Shown: positions 51,365 through 60,558, counted from the stretch's first letter. The stretch: 64,000 nt of DNA from Bin125 sp963663185 (GCA_963663185.1 OY760135.1:2170001-2234000), one strand, 5' to 3'. The notes: generated by a model from the letters alone, not told the origin. Made by a program: numbers and translations.

Positions 51365-54300
51365 TCACTCGACCAAGCCGTCAGAGCAGACGATGCGAAT
51401 GATCTCAGGTCTGGGAGAGCGTGGAGCGTCTGTAGCATTGGGCGCGGTGAGTCGATAGGTCTCACGCAAGGCGTCCAATCGGGCGAGCAGCGCGCGGCCC
51501 TGAGGTCGGATGGAGTGAATCTCGCTGAGCGCGGCTTCCGCCCGCGCCGATAGCGGACCGTTGAAGATTCGGCGCAGGTCATCGATCTGGCGCAGTGCGG
51601 CCTGATCGGAGTGGTTGGACATTGCTTGCTCGCGGGTGATCCTGAGTTGTTTCGAGACATAACGTCGCGCGTTGGTGTTGCGCGGCCGCCTGGAGCGGCC
51701 CAGCCGCTGAGCGAGTTCGCCGGCGAACTGGTCGAATGCGGCCATCACGCGTTCATTCGTGCCTTTTGGCAGCGGCATCGTCGGAGTGAGTTCGTCACAT
51801 TCCGCGGCAGCGATGAACTGGGCGGGACTGATGGGGCGAGCTTGCAGTTGATCGCCGACGGCGTAACAGCTATTGATATCTCCGGCGCCGAGTAGTACCA
51901 GGGTCTCGCCCGCGAGCGGGTTATCGTAAGCCGATGGCGCGCTGGATCGCAGGTTAGTCGGAGACAGGAGCGCCGGCTGGATGCCTGCTACAAGTTCCGC
52001 GTCTGGCGGCGACTCGCTCATGACACTGTCGGCGGTAGTGTGGTCGGAGGCGGTATGACGCTTCACGGTGAGGGCGGAGCGAATCCCGTCCGGTAGTGTT
52101 TCAATCCTTGTCCAGAGCTCTGGTTGTTCGTCGCGGATGCGTTGTAGCGTTGCGACGGCTCGCTGATGCGCGGACACATCATCAAGCCCATCGTCAGCGT
52201 CCGGCAGCTGTTGCTCGCCGTAGATGCGGTACATGGCGTCGAGATTAAGCTTCTCGGCATTGGACAGCAACTGATTGTCAAGGCCGATGAGGTCGTGGAA
52301 GAGTTGGATGCGAAGCTGGAGTCGATCTGTTAACGCCAGTGTGGAGTCGACTTCCAGATCGGGCCACATGTTGTGCAGATGGATCACGTCGTGCTCGCTG
52401 CCGATGCGGTCGACGCGACCGAAGCGTTGGATGAGGCGGACTGGATTCCAGTGCAGATCATAGTTCAGGACGAGAGCACAGTCCTGGAGATTCTGCCCTT
52501 CGGAGACGATATCGGTGGCGAGCAGAACGCGAATCTCTTGCGCTCCTTGATGACGCTCCGCGGAGAGGTTGGAGTGGGGTGAGAATTGCGCGATGACACT
52601 CTCGGTACGCTCGTGGTTGCTGCCGGAGAGGCGCTCTATTTCGGGGTTCCTGGTTGGATTGAGTTGCTCGTAGAGATATTCGATAGTGGTCTCGGCTTCG
52701 GAGAAGATGAGTACTTTTCCGCCGGTGACATCGGGTCGCTGGAGAAACTGTTTGAGCGCCCGGAGCTTGTCATCGTCCTCGGGCCGGATTGACTCAACCT
52801 GTTCGCGCAGGTTGCGCAATAGCTCATAGTCTGAGTCGAGGTCGGCGATCCAGTCGTCCGCTCGGAAGTCGGTCGCGGGATAGGCCGAGCCCTTTGATTC
52901 GGGCTGATCGTCCTCGCGATTGAGGATGGCGAGTGCGTCCTCGGCGTCGAATTGCTGACCGTTGAGCAATCGTGTGGCGAGCTTGCCGACGGGGACATAG
53001 CCGGCCTGCAATGCCTCGCGGAAGTGTCGATTGCTGCGCAGTAATGACTCAAGCGTGGACTGGAATGCGGCGACGCTCGACTCCAGGCGCTTGAGCAGCA
53101 GCACCTTCATCAGGCCCGCGAGCCGATCGCTGGACCGGAGCAGGCCGCTGTATCTGGGCTGGGCGCTTGCGGCCTTCAGGAGATACTCACTGGCGCGATA
53201 TCGCGAGGCCTGGTGTTGCTCAAGTGTGTTGATGATGTGTTGGAATGTTCCGGCGCGGGCGTACACGCGGTCGAGGCGATAGTCGATGTTTTCGAGCGCG
53301 GGCTGTGGGAAGTGGATTGGCTTGTCGTTGATCAGCGCCGAGTCACCGTAGAGGTCGCGGACGTCTCGGCGGCGGCGGCGGATAAAGACGTTGGCGAGTA
53401 CCTGCTCGATTCTGGCGTGCGGTATGGAGGGCGCCTTGGGCTCCAGTGGCGGAGCCGCCTGTTTGCGACTGGGCTTGCGATTGGACGTCCGATCAGGCCG
53501 ATGACTACTCTGACCGCTGTGACTGCTGTGACTGCGTTCCCAAACTTCGTGGTCTGACCTGTACTTGGCCATCTCCGACTCGTGCGATAGCCACTGTTGC
53601 GCCATGCCAAAATAGGCTTCGAGGCTGAGTGGTTCAATCGCGAGACCGTGCTCTCGATCGTCAAGGAACAGTCTGAGCTGACGGTAGATGTCCATCGGGC
53701 CGAGGTTCTGCGGCGTGGCGCTCATCAGTACGATCTTGTGATCGCCGGCGTCGAGATACTCCTGTAGGCCTTTGGAGCGCTGGTTGATGTTGCGGAAGTT
53801 GTGTGCCTCATCGATCAGGACGGGCCCGCGGTCGGCGTACTTCTCGTGCAGGACGATGCCGCGCGCGGGGCGGTCGGCATCGAGGTAGCGGTCGAATTCC
53901 TCATCGAACTGAGGCGCGCCGGCTGGGACGATCATGCTGTGCGAGACGACCTCAGCGCCCAACTGGAAGCGCTCGTTGAAGGACTGCCACATCGGAATCA
54001 GGCTGTCCGGTGCGAGGATCAACGGTTTGCCGTCGTTGGGATAGCTGAAATGGAGCTGTCGCAGCAGCTCGGCGCCGACGTAGGACTTGCCGAGACCGAC
54101 GACATCGCCGATGTAGCAGCCGCCGTGCGCGTCGATTATGGCGAGTCCCTGGCGCACGGCGTCGATCTGGAAGTTGGCGAGCTGTTGATCGCGGACGGGC
54201 GCGGCGAGATCGCCGAGCCCGGCGCCAGAGTGATAGAGCTCGTAGAGGGCCTTGAGGTAGATGTCGTAAGGGGAGGCGCGCTGGATCGCCCAAGAGCGAT

Positions 54301-54940
54301 CGAGGTCCTTGACCAGCTCGTCGCTGACGTCTTCCGAGTCCTGCCAGAGGTCGTCAAACCATTCCTGGAGCGCCTGCATTTCGGCGTCGCCGGTGACGCG
54401 GACGTTGAGTTCAGTGTTGCCCTCGAAGCCGGCCAGGGTGAGGTTGGAGGAGCCAACGACGGCGGAGCCGCGATCGGGTGAGTGAGGCGGATACCAACAG
54501 AGATAGGCCTTGGCGTGCAGCGGACTCTTGAGGTAGGTGTGGACGGCGATCTTGCCGGCCGCGACGAGGTCTCGCAGGCGCTGGACGGCGGCCTGGCTGG
54601 AAGCTCGCTGCGGTAACTGCGCGACGCCGCTGGCGATCAGATCGATGGGCTGACGGGCGACCTCGGATCGGTGGCTGCGCCTGACCGTGCGGTCCTCGCC
54701 GAGTTGGAGGTGGAGCGCGCGCGATTGCTGTAGGCCGCTGGCGACCTCCTCAATAACCTGTTGGTCAGTGCGTCCGACGAGGATACGCACCTGGTCGAGG
54801 TTGGCGAGGTCGTCGGCGAGCGTCTCGAAGCCGCTGATGAAGAAGTAGCCAACGGCGATGTCGGCGCGCACGGAGCCAGCGAGGCTCTGCTGTAGTCGCG
54901 TGAGCAGCGAGGGATCGGTGCGGCTGTGGAGGATATCCAT
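51365..54940 (-). CDS. PLD-domain SNF2 helicase
   Basis: A 1191-aa protein from ATG 54940 (MDILHSRTDPS). An N-terminal phospholipase-D-like nuclease domain has HAKAYL (near residue 142) and VVGSSNLTLAGFEGNTELNV. A SNF2/RapA-type helicase follows: GDVVGLGKSYVGAELL (P-loop, about 272-282), VLIDEAHNFRN (DEAH, about 375), MSATPQNL, ATDIVSEGQNLQ and QRFGRVDRIGS (motif VI, about 842). PLD and SNF2 modules occur in DISARM and other anti-phage systems. A defence or DNA-repair role is inferred. It starts 4 bases after the PIN toxin gene, so it is the last gene of that operon. Confidence 0.88.
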   Translation of the reverse strand: MDILHSRTDPSLLTRLQQSLAGSVRADIAVGYFFISGFETLADDLANLDQVRILVGRTDQQVIEEVASGLQQSRALHLQLGEDRTVRRSHRSEVARQPIDLIASGVAQLPQRASSQAAVQRLRDLVAAGKIAVHTYLKSPLHAKAYLCWYPPHSPDRGSAVVGSSNLTLAGFEGNTELNVRVTGDAEMQALQEWFDDLWQDSEDVSDELVKDLDRSWAIQRASPYDIYLKALYELYHSGAGLGDLAAPVRDQQLANFQIDAVRQGLAIIDAHGGCYIGDVVGLGKSYVGAELLRQLHFSYPNDGKPLILAPDSLIPMWQSFNERFQLGAEVVSHSMIVPAGAPQFDEEFDRYLDADRPARGIVLHEKYADRGPVLIDEAHNFRNINQRSKGLQEYLDAGDHKIVLMSATPQNLGPMDIYRQLRLFLDDREHGLAIEPLSLEAYFGMAQQWLSHESEMAKYRSDHEVWERSHSSHSGQSSHRPDRTSNRKPSRKQAAPPLEPKAPSIPHARIEQVLANVFIRRRRRDVRDLYGDSALINDKPIHFPQPALENIDYRLDRVYARAGTFQHIINTLEQHQASRYRASEYLLKAASAQPRYSGLLRSSDRLAGLMKVLLLKRLESSVAAFQSTLESLLRSNRHFREALQAGYVPVGKLATRLLNGQQFDAEDALAILNREDDQPESKGSAYPATDFRADDWIADLDSDYELLRNLREQVESIRPEDDDKLRALKQFLQRPDVTGGKVLIFSEAETTIEYLYEQLNPTRNPEIERLSGSNHERTESVIAQFSPHSNLSAERHQGAQEIRVLLATDIVSEGQNLQDCALVLNYDLHWNPVRLIQRFGRVDRIGSEHDVIHLHNMWPDLEVDSTLALTDRLQLRIQLFHDLIGLDNQLLSNAEKLNLDAMYRIYGEQQLPDADDGLDDVSAHQRAVATLQRIRDEQPELWTRIETLPDGIRSALTVKRHTASDHTTADSVMSESPPDAELVAGIQPALLSPTNLRSSAPSAYDNPLAGETLVLLGAGDINSCYAVGDQLQARPISPAQFIAAAECDELTPTMPLPKGTNERVMAAFDQFAGELAQRLGRSRRPRNTNARRYVSKQLRITREQAMSNHSDQAALRQIDDLRRIFNGPLSARAEAALSEIHSIRPQGRALLARLDALRETYRLTAPNATDAPRSPRPEIIRIVCSDGLVE

Positions 54941-55297
54941 CGGTTCAGGCGGAGTCGGCGCGCAGCAGAGGGACGAATCCCGCCTGCTCAAAGTCGCGGT
55001 CGTAGGCGAGCGCGTCGTTGATGCCGCGCGCTTCCATGACCAGGAAGCTGGCGCAGTCGGTCAGGCTCCAGGACTGGTCAGGGCGGTCAGCGTAGCGTTC
55101 AAGAGCGGCGCGAAACTGCTCGGAGGTCTGGGGGATTACCTCAACCGCTGACTCCGTGATCAGTTGCTGGACATGCCTTGCCGCGGTCAGCCTCTGGGCC
55201 TGACCGCGGCCTGACAGCCCGGCCAGTACTTCGACGAGGACCATCTCAGTCGTGATGATCTCTTCCGCCAGGAAACGGCGTGACAGTTTCAGCGCCC

Positions 55298-56610
55298 TAG
55301 CAGGCTGCTGAAGAAGGGTATGTGAGATTATGGAGGAGGTGTTGAACCGATAGCTAAGGAGGTCTGCGATGCGCGGCGAGTCAGAGCGGCAGGCGACGAT
55401 GATGATGGGTTTGACGCCGGACGGCTTCGTGCCCAAGAGTCACCCATTGCGGCGGATCAAGCCGCTGGTGGACTCGGCGTTGCGGCGCATGTCGCCCCTG
55501 TTCGACGAGATTTACGCGGACAACGGGCGGCCCTCGATTCCGCCCGAGCACCTGCTCAAGTCGAGCCTGCTGATGGCCTTCTTTACGGTCCGCTCGGAGC
55601 GCCAGTTCTGCGAGCAGCTGCGCTGCAACCTGCTGTTCAAGTGGTTCCTGGACCTGAACGTGGAAGACGAGCCGTTCCATCCGACGACGTTCACGAAGAA
55701 CCGTGAACGGCTCATGGATGCGGACGCGGCGCGGGTGCTGCTCAAGGAAGTCGTGCGCGAGGTGCGGCGGCGGCGGCGGCTCTCGGCCGACCACTTCACG
55801 GTTGACGGCACGCTGCTTGACGCCTGTGCCTCGCACAAGAGCTATCGACCGCGCGATGAGCGACCGCCGGATGATGGTCGGCACGGCGGCCGCAACCACG
55901 ACGTCGACTTCAAGGGCGAACGCCGCAGTCGCGACACGCACGCCTTGACGACCGACCCCGAGGCGCGGCTCTACCGCAAAGGCAAGCAGCAGGATGCCAG
56001 GCTCTGTTACCTGGGCCATCTGCTGACCGAGAACCGTCATGGGCTGGTGGTTGATGTCGAACTGACCGAGGCCGACGGCTACGCCGAACGCGAGGCCGCC
56101 CTGGCGATGCTCACACGCAGTGTCAGGGGGCCGGCCACGCTGGGCGCGGACCGGGCCTACGACACGCGCGACTTCGTCTGGGACTTACGCGCGCTGGGGG
56201 TGACGCCCCATGTGGCGCAGAACGAACAAGGCCGGCGCAGCGCGATCGACCGTCGCACGACCCGGCATCCGGGCTACGCGCAGAGTCAACGTCGGCGCAA
56301 ACGGGTCGAAGAGGTCTTCGGCTGGATCAAGACCGTCGGCGCCGGCGGCAAGTTGCGCTACCTCGGCCGGGCCCGCAACAAGCTCTGGTTGGAACTGACC
56401 GCCGCGGCCTACAACCTCACCCGCCTGGCCAACCTCGAGGCGGCCGCCGCATAGCTGAACCGCGCGGCCGCGGCCTCAAGCATCGGATCCAGCGCCCCGG
56501 ATCCCGCCCTCTCACTTACAGGACCTGCCCGCGATCCCTGCTTAGCCAGCGCCCACTCGTCGAAGATGGCCAGGTCTGGCACGTATCATCCGTAGTTCAG
56601 CAGCCTGCTA
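55298..56610 (+). mobile_element. IS5/IS1182-superfamily element, copy D (intact), inside a PIN toxin gene
   Basis: About 1313 bases including the TA at each end, bounded by TAGCAGGCTGCTGAA inverted ends. The host reading frame is restored when the element and one TA are removed, which shows that the target duplication is the dinucleotide TA. The insertion looks recent because both halves of the toxin are still open. Confidence 0.95.
55369..56454 (+). CDS. IS5/IS1182-superfamily DDE transposase
   Basis: A 361-aa intact transposase, close to the 358-aa copy at 11422-12498. The same DUF772-like N terminus and DDE triad are present (VDGTLLDACASHKS, GADRAYD, VEEVFGWIK). It differs mainly in the basic linker (RPPDDGRHGGRNHD), which is three residues longer. 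It runs opposite to the PIN gene it interrupts. Confidence 0.93.
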   Translation: MRGESERQATMMMGLTPDGFVPKSHPLRRIKPLVDSALRRMSPLFDEIYADNGRPSIPPEHLLKSSLLMAFFTVRSERQFCEQLRCNLLFKWFLDLNVEDEPFHPTTFTKNRERLMDADAARVLLKEVVREVRRRRRLSADHFTVDGTLLDACASHKSYRPRDERPPDDGRHGGRNHDVDFKGERRSRDTHALTTDPEARLYRKGKQQDARLCYLGHLLTENRHGLVVDVELTEADGYAEREAALAMLTRSVRGPATLGADRAYDTRDFVWDLRALGVTPHVAQNEQGRRSAIDRRTTRHPGYAQSQRRRKRVEEVFGWIKTVGAGGKLRYLGRARNKLWLELTAAAYNLTRLANLEAAAA

Positions 56611-56674
56611 GCGCGCAACGTATCTCGCGGCTCAATGAGCGCAAGCCAGTAACCCGTGTCGGCGAAGACGACGC

Positions 56675-56971
56675 TCACTCGTCCTCTTCTTTCAGGTGGC
56701 CGTAGAGGTAGTGCTTCTTGTTGCGGGCGAAATCGGTTGGTGGCCCTTCGAGTTCCTCGGACGGCCACGTCGCCTGCTCTGCCAGGATAAAACGGACATA
56801 GTCGGGATACGGCAGTTCCGGTTCCGACTCTGGCACGGAGGTTTCAGCGGAGGAGAGCGGCATGGGCAATTCAGTCACGTCCAGGGAGACTGGGCAGCCC
56901 TCTTTGAGATCGTGCGGGTCGAGCGGGGTGAGGACGCCGTTGGCGTAGATGGCTCGGATGGTGGTGGTCAT
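56675..56971 (-). CDS. DUF104/AF2212-like antitoxin
   Basis: A 98-aa protein starting MTTTIRAIYANGVLTPLDP, the usual opening of DUF104 antitoxins (I-x-A-x-Y-x-N-G-V-L-x-P). A longer-than-usual acidic C terminus (about 60 extra residues) probably contacts the PIN toxin. Its TGA overlaps the toxin GTG start (GTGA), the normal arrangement for such modules. With the toxin disrupted, the antitoxin is now unpaired unless an in-trans partner exists. Confidence 0.88.
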   Translation of the reverse strand: MTTTIRAIYANGVLTPLDPHDLKEGCPVSLDVTELPMPLSSAETSVPESEPELPYPDYVRFILAEQATWPSEELEGPPTDFARNKKHYLYGHLKEEDE

Positions 56972-57004
56972 GGCCGCGCTCCGATCACTTCCACGCTCAG
57001 TTTA

Positions 57005-57122
57005 CCTGAGTTGACGCGACGCTCCGGCGGACTCGATGCTGAGGTCGTCGATACGCTGAGGTGTTTGAGATTGTTGGTCAGCAGCGCCAGCTCGTGTTGT
57101 AGCGCTGTCACGGCGATCAGGG
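57005..57122 (-). pseudogene. possible remnant of a second PIN protein
   Basis: On the minus strand from 57120 the frame reads LIAVTALQHELALLTNNLKHL, which resembles the C-terminal end of PIN toxins (D-x-L-I-A-A-T-A...L-x-T-x-N). It then degenerates. The upstream part is absent. A hairpin repeat lies directly upstream. Confidence 0.45.
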
Positions 57123-57128
57123 GGCGGG

Positions 57129-57149
57129 TCCCCGATCAAGTCGGGGACG
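57129..57149. repeat. REP-like hairpin
   Basis: GTCCCCGA, loop TCAAG, TCGGGGAC: a perfect 8-bp palindrome, similar in its GTCCCCG/CGGGGAC arms to the two hairpins at 59581-59658. Confidence 0.7.
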
Positions 57150-57460
57150 GATAAGGCTGGGCCACGCTCTCCGTTCTGCCACCAAACTCGTCCAGCGCCG
57201 ACAGCAGCCGCTCACAACATCCAGCCCAGTCGGGGCTTTGTCCAGCATCAGCTCGTCTACGAAGGCGGCGGAGCGAAAACCCGCGCGTCCGACGAGACTG
57301 AACGATCACCGTATTGCGATGCGGGCGCGAGCACCTGGACAAGCAGGTCGACTTCCAGTATCGTTTTCCGAGACGATGCAGCGTTTGCCATGCCGTTTGG
57401 CTGGTGAGACGGGAGCAACCAGGAGCAGTGAACGGCTCGCGGAGCCGCAGATGGGAGCGG
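57150..57460. other. conserved leader upstream of paralogue 2
   Basis: There is no independent gene. From about 57265 to 57460 the sequence matches the region upstream of the related secreted protein gene at 30042-30235. Stretches conserved at the DNA level include ACCTGGACA, CGTTTGGCTGG and GATGGGAGCGGATGATG. It may contain the promoter or a leader RNA. Confidence 0.6.
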
Positions 57461-59566
57461 ATGATGTTAGGCCAGCACATGTTTACTCACCGAATGCATA
57501 CCCGCCGAGCGCTCGCACTGCTGGCGCTGATAATCGTTGCCGCGCTTGCCGTCAATACTGGCGCTAACAGGGGCATCATTCTCGGCGCCGAAGGGCCGAG
57601 CCTCACGATCAGTTCCACTACCGCGGGCGCCATCACCGAGACCCTTGAGAGCGGAACTCAGACTGGCCTGGTTGGGATCAACCTGGTGACCGGGCAGGAA
57701 GTGACGTATAGGTTAGAGACCAATGCGAATTCCAACACTCCTCCATCCGACGTATCCGAAATGTACCTGGACTTATTTTGTCGGTGTAACCGAACGGCCG
57801 ATGTCGTCTCGTACACGACCAAAGCCGGGACCCCTGCTGCAACCAAGGTCAGTCTCCCCGATGTGAACGTGAAAATCGAAGGGGCGCCTCTACCGGCAGA
57901 CGCGTTTCCGATCGAGTTCACACTGAAGGGCTTGCGCAGCACTCGATTAACGTCCGGCACAGGCCGAAGCATGACCCCCACGCAGGTGGGTCGTGCCTAT
58001 ACAGCTGCCGTCTATTGGAAACAAGCTGGCCAGGTGACCAGTAACGGAGTCGTTGGGCGGATCATCGTCCGCGAACGCAGCCATTCCGTAGCTGAAAGCA
58101 TGATGCAGTATGTGTCGATCGATAACGCCGCGGATGTCATGAAAGGCGGCGCCATCAGCTATCCCGTTCGGCTCTCCGACCGGCAGCAACATCCCGTCAA
58201 CGCGACCCAGAACATCCATCTCGTCATCACCACCTCCTCCGATTACACGGACACATATGACAATCCCGTGACGCCGCTCAATCAGCACGTTGTGATGATA
58301 CCGATGGGCGCATCCTCCACCACGATCTCGGTGCAATCCAGGGCCGATGTGCAAACGCGTCCTGTTGAACGTGTCTACATTAAGGCGTATCTGAGAGACC
58401 ACCCTGACGGTGTGACCTTCTTTGATCCATATGAGCAGTTTGATGCGATCGGCAAGGTAGTCGAGGGCACCGCGTTTAGCTTCCTGTACCCAACCTTTGA
58501 AGGCGGAGAAGGAAGCATCATGCCTATTCCGATTCGGGTGGAAGGCAACGTCAATGTGGGCGAGTTCGTGCTGCGATTAAACTTCTCATTCTGGGCGCCG
58601 AGGGGGTACTCCAAGGCCGCGGATGCGAATGATCTGGGGAATATCAGTCAATATGACTGCCGAATCAATCCGACCACACGAGGGGAACATTTGATCAGCC
58701 TGCCTCTGCATCAGGACAACATGTCCGAACCGTCTGAGGCATTTGTGATGCAGCTGAGTCTGGTCAGCGCGCCCGTCGGTGTGACTGCTAGTGCAACTCC
58801 AAACTACTACTTCAAGCAAAGGAATCTCGCGTACGGATACATCCATGAACAGCCTCCCTATACGTACCACAACCTCACCTCCGACTGCGTGACGGTTGAG
58901 GCACAGGGTTCCGTTCCAAGTTCCCAGCCGCTGCGTTCTCCAATCAGCTTGGGCGCAAGCGCTATAGCACTCGGTGAGGGCAGCAGCTTCAGTTACGACG
59001 TCACGCTCGAGAGCGACCCAGGCGAGCAGAGAGTGACCGTCACCCCCATCAGCAGCGACGAGGATACCATCGAGTCGCCGACCCCAATCTCGTTTGATTC
59101 CGGCAACTGGGATCAACCACAGCAGGTGATAGTGTCCGCCGCCGCTGATGCCGATGATGAGGATGACGTCGTAATGATCGGACATCGGGTTGAAGGCGTC
59201 AACGATGCCCCGGTCGGGCCGGCTATCTTCGCCACGGTCACGGAGCAACCGACAGTGGGTCTCGACTTGCGTCAGCCCACGCAACGATCATTCGGCGATC
59301 AACCATTCTTCGCCTACTGGATCCGACTTGACCGGCAACCGTCGTCCGATCTCGAAGTCGAACTGGCGCCTGCATCAGATAGCGTTGGCGTACAGTTGCA
59401 TACAAACAGTCTCAGCTTCACCACCGAGAACTGGGATCGCTATCAGATCGTGGTACTGAAACCGCTAGACAGTTCTGCCGGCAGCGAGCTCAAGATCACT
59501 CACAGCGCGACGACTCACATCATCAACAGCGGCGAGTCAGTCTCAGCCACGATCTCAGGTAGCTGA
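57461..59566 (+). CDS. secreted multi-domain beta-sandwich protein, paralogue 2
   Basis: A 701-aa protein. The start at 57461 (MMLGQHMFTHRMHTRRALA) is chosen by matching the paralogue at 27894-30041; the frame is open upstream but lies in the conserved leader. Signal peptide: RRALALLALIIVAALAV. The Ig-like middle part, the VEGNVNVGEFVLRLNFSFW segment and the Calx-beta-like C terminus (LGEGSSFSYDVTLESDPG, ISFDSGNWDQPQQVIVSAA) parallel paralogue 1. The last 100 residues are almost identical while the middle is much more divergent. This pattern fits gene conversion or selection on the ligand region. Confidence 0.82.
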   Translation: MMLGQHMFTHRMHTRRALALLALIIVAALAVNTGANRGIILGAEGPSLTISSTTAGAITETLESGTQTGLVGINLVTGQEVTYRLETNANSNTPPSDVSEMYLDLFCRCNRTADVVSYTTKAGTPAATKVSLPDVNVKIEGAPLPADAFPIEFTLKGLRSTRLTSGTGRSMTPTQVGRAYTAAVYWKQAGQVTSNGVVGRIIVRERSHSVAESMMQYVSIDNAADVMKGGAISYPVRLSDRQQHPVNATQNIHLVITTSSDYTDTYDNPVTPLNQHVVMIPMGASSTTISVQSRADVQTRPVERVYIKAYLRDHPDGVTFFDPYEQFDAIGKVVEGTAFSFLYPTFEGGEGSIMPIPIRVEGNVNVGEFVLRLNFSFWAPRGYSKAADANDLGNISQYDCRINPTTRGEHLISLPLHQDNMSEPSEAFVMQLSLVSAPVGVTASATPNYYFKQRNLAYGYIHEQPPYTYHNLTSDCVTVEAQGSVPSSQPLRSPISLGASAIALGEGSSFSYDVTLESDPGEQRVTVTPISSDEDTIESPTPISFDSGNWDQPQQVIVSAAADADDEDDVVMIGHRVEGVNDAPVGPAIFATVTEQPTVGLDLRQPTQRSFGDQPFFAYWIRLDRQPSSDLEVELAPASDSVGVQLHTNSLSFTTENWDRYQIVVLKPLDSSAGSELKITHSATTHIINSGESVSATISGS

Positions 59567-59580
59567 GGGGAGAGCTATCG

Positions 59581-59658
59581 GTCCCCGCCCCCGAGCGGGG
59601 ACCTGTCCCCTTCCCTCGCAGGCCGCTGCCAAGCAGGTCCCCGCTCGGGGGCGGGGAC
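59581..59658. repeat. pair of REP-like hairpins forming a large inverted repeat
   Basis: Two 25-base arms (59581-59605 and 59634-59658) are perfect inverted copies separated by 28 bases, just after the stop of paralogue 2. Each arm is itself a hairpin with GTCCCCGC and GCGGGGAC arms. It may act as a terminator or be a BIME-like dispersed element. Confidence 0.8.
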
Positions 59659-59788
59659 GGTTGGGGCGGCGCTGCATCCTGGTCGAGAGCGAGCAGCAGA
59701 AACTCGTCGCGTCTCGAACTCGCGCTGGAACTGCTGCTCCAGGTCCCGACCACGGTCGCAGCCCTCAGGGTCACGAGCTGAACAAGGG
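59659..59788. other. short intergenic stretch
   Basis: No gene recognised between the inverted repeat and the phhB stop. Confidence 0.4.
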
Positions 59789-60079
59789 TTAGCCTGCGAT
59801 CTCGTTGATCTGCTGCGCCAGCGAGAAGTCAAAGTCGGTGACGCCGCCGGCGTCGTGCGTGTTGAGGTCAATCGTGACGCGGTTGTAGACGTTAGACCAG
59901 TTGGGATGGTGGTCCAGCTTCTCGGCCAGCAACGCGACCGACGCCATGAAGCCGAACGCGGCCACGAAGTGGTCGAAGCCGAACTCGCGATGCAGCGAGC
60001 CATCGGTGTAAGACCAGCCGTCAATCTCCGGGAGGCGCGACGCGATCTCTGTCTCGTCCAACTTGCGGCGCTCAGGCAT
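59789..60079 (-). CDS. phhB: pterin-4a-carbinolamine dehydratase
   Basis: A 96-aa protein matching PCD/DCoH: EKLDHHPNWSNVYNRVTIDL followed by THDAGGVTDFDF, which contains the catalytic His pair and the family's conserved Trp and Asn. It dehydrates 4a-hydroxytetrahydrobiopterin after aromatic amino acid hydroxylation. No phenylalanine hydroxylase is near, so it could serve molybdopterin or another pterin system. It is divergent from the split-barrel oxidoreductase. Confidence 0.95.
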   Translation of the reverse strand: MPERRKLDETEIASRLPEIDGWSYTDGSLHREFGFDHFVAAFGFMASVALLAEKLDHHPNWSNVYNRVTIDLNTHDAGGVTDFDFSLAQQINEIAG

Positions 60080-60129
60080 GTCAACCTCCTATGGTGATCT
60101 CACAACGCTGCTGCGAGTATAGGAACCCG

Positions 60130-60558
60130 ATGCCCACGCTCAACGATGTCCGCCGCACACTGGAACAGGCGAGGCACGGCTATCTCTCGACCGCGTCAGC
60201 GGCGGGCGAACCGCACCTGCAACCAGTCGTATTCCAGGTCGTGGGCGAGTCGGTGTACATCGCCATTGATGAGAAGCCGAAAACGACGCTGCGGCTGCGT
60301 CGGTTGACGAATATCGAGTCGAATCCGCAGTTCGCGCTGTTGGTGGACCACTACTCCGACGATTGGTCAGAGCTGTGGTGGGTCCTCCTGCGCGGTCCCG
60401 CAGAGGTGTGGTGGCCAAGCCAGTGGTCAGAGGACGAGGCGAGGCCTGTCATCGCCGCGCTGAGGCGGAAGTATCCGCAGTACGAGGCGATGCGATTGGA
60501 GGATCGCCCACTCCTCAAGCTCACACCTGAGCGAGTCAACAGCTGGTCCGCGACATGA
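60130..60558 (+). CDS. PPOX-class (F420-dependent-like) oxidoreductase
   Basis: A 142-aa split-barrel flavin/F420-binding protein. ATG 60130 (MPTLNDVRRTLEQARHGYL) fits the family start. Typical strands are LSTASAAGEPHLQPVVFQVV, the K-T-T-L-R-L-R-R-L-T-N-I segment and FALLVDHYSDDWSELWWVLL. It resembles the TIGR03668 group predicted to use coenzyme F420. No F420 synthesis genes are in the window. Substrate unknown. Confidence 0.82.
   Translation: MPTLNDVRRTLEQARHGYLSTASAAGEPHLQPVVFQVVGESVYIAIDEKPKTTLRLRRLTNIESNPQFALLVDHYSDDWSELWWVLLRGPAEVWWPSQWSEDEARPVIAALRRKYPQYEAMRLEDRPLLKLTPERVNSWSAT

Larger units (their letters stand above)
54945..56678 (-). pseudogene. PIN-domain toxin gene split by IS copy D
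   Basis: The 5' part (56678-56611) reads from a GTG that overlaps the antitoxin stop: SVVFADTGYWLALIEPRDTL. The 3' part (55299-54945) reads ALKLSRRFLAEEIITTEMVL to the stop. Removing the IS with one TA kept joins them in frame into a ~139-aa VapC-like protein with all acidic PIN residues: D of FADTGYW, E of TTEMVLVE, D of SLTDCASF and D of YDRDFEQAGF. The intact gene would encode an RNase toxin. It overlaps the DUF104 antitoxin and leads into the PLD-SNF2 helicase gene. Confidence 0.88.
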
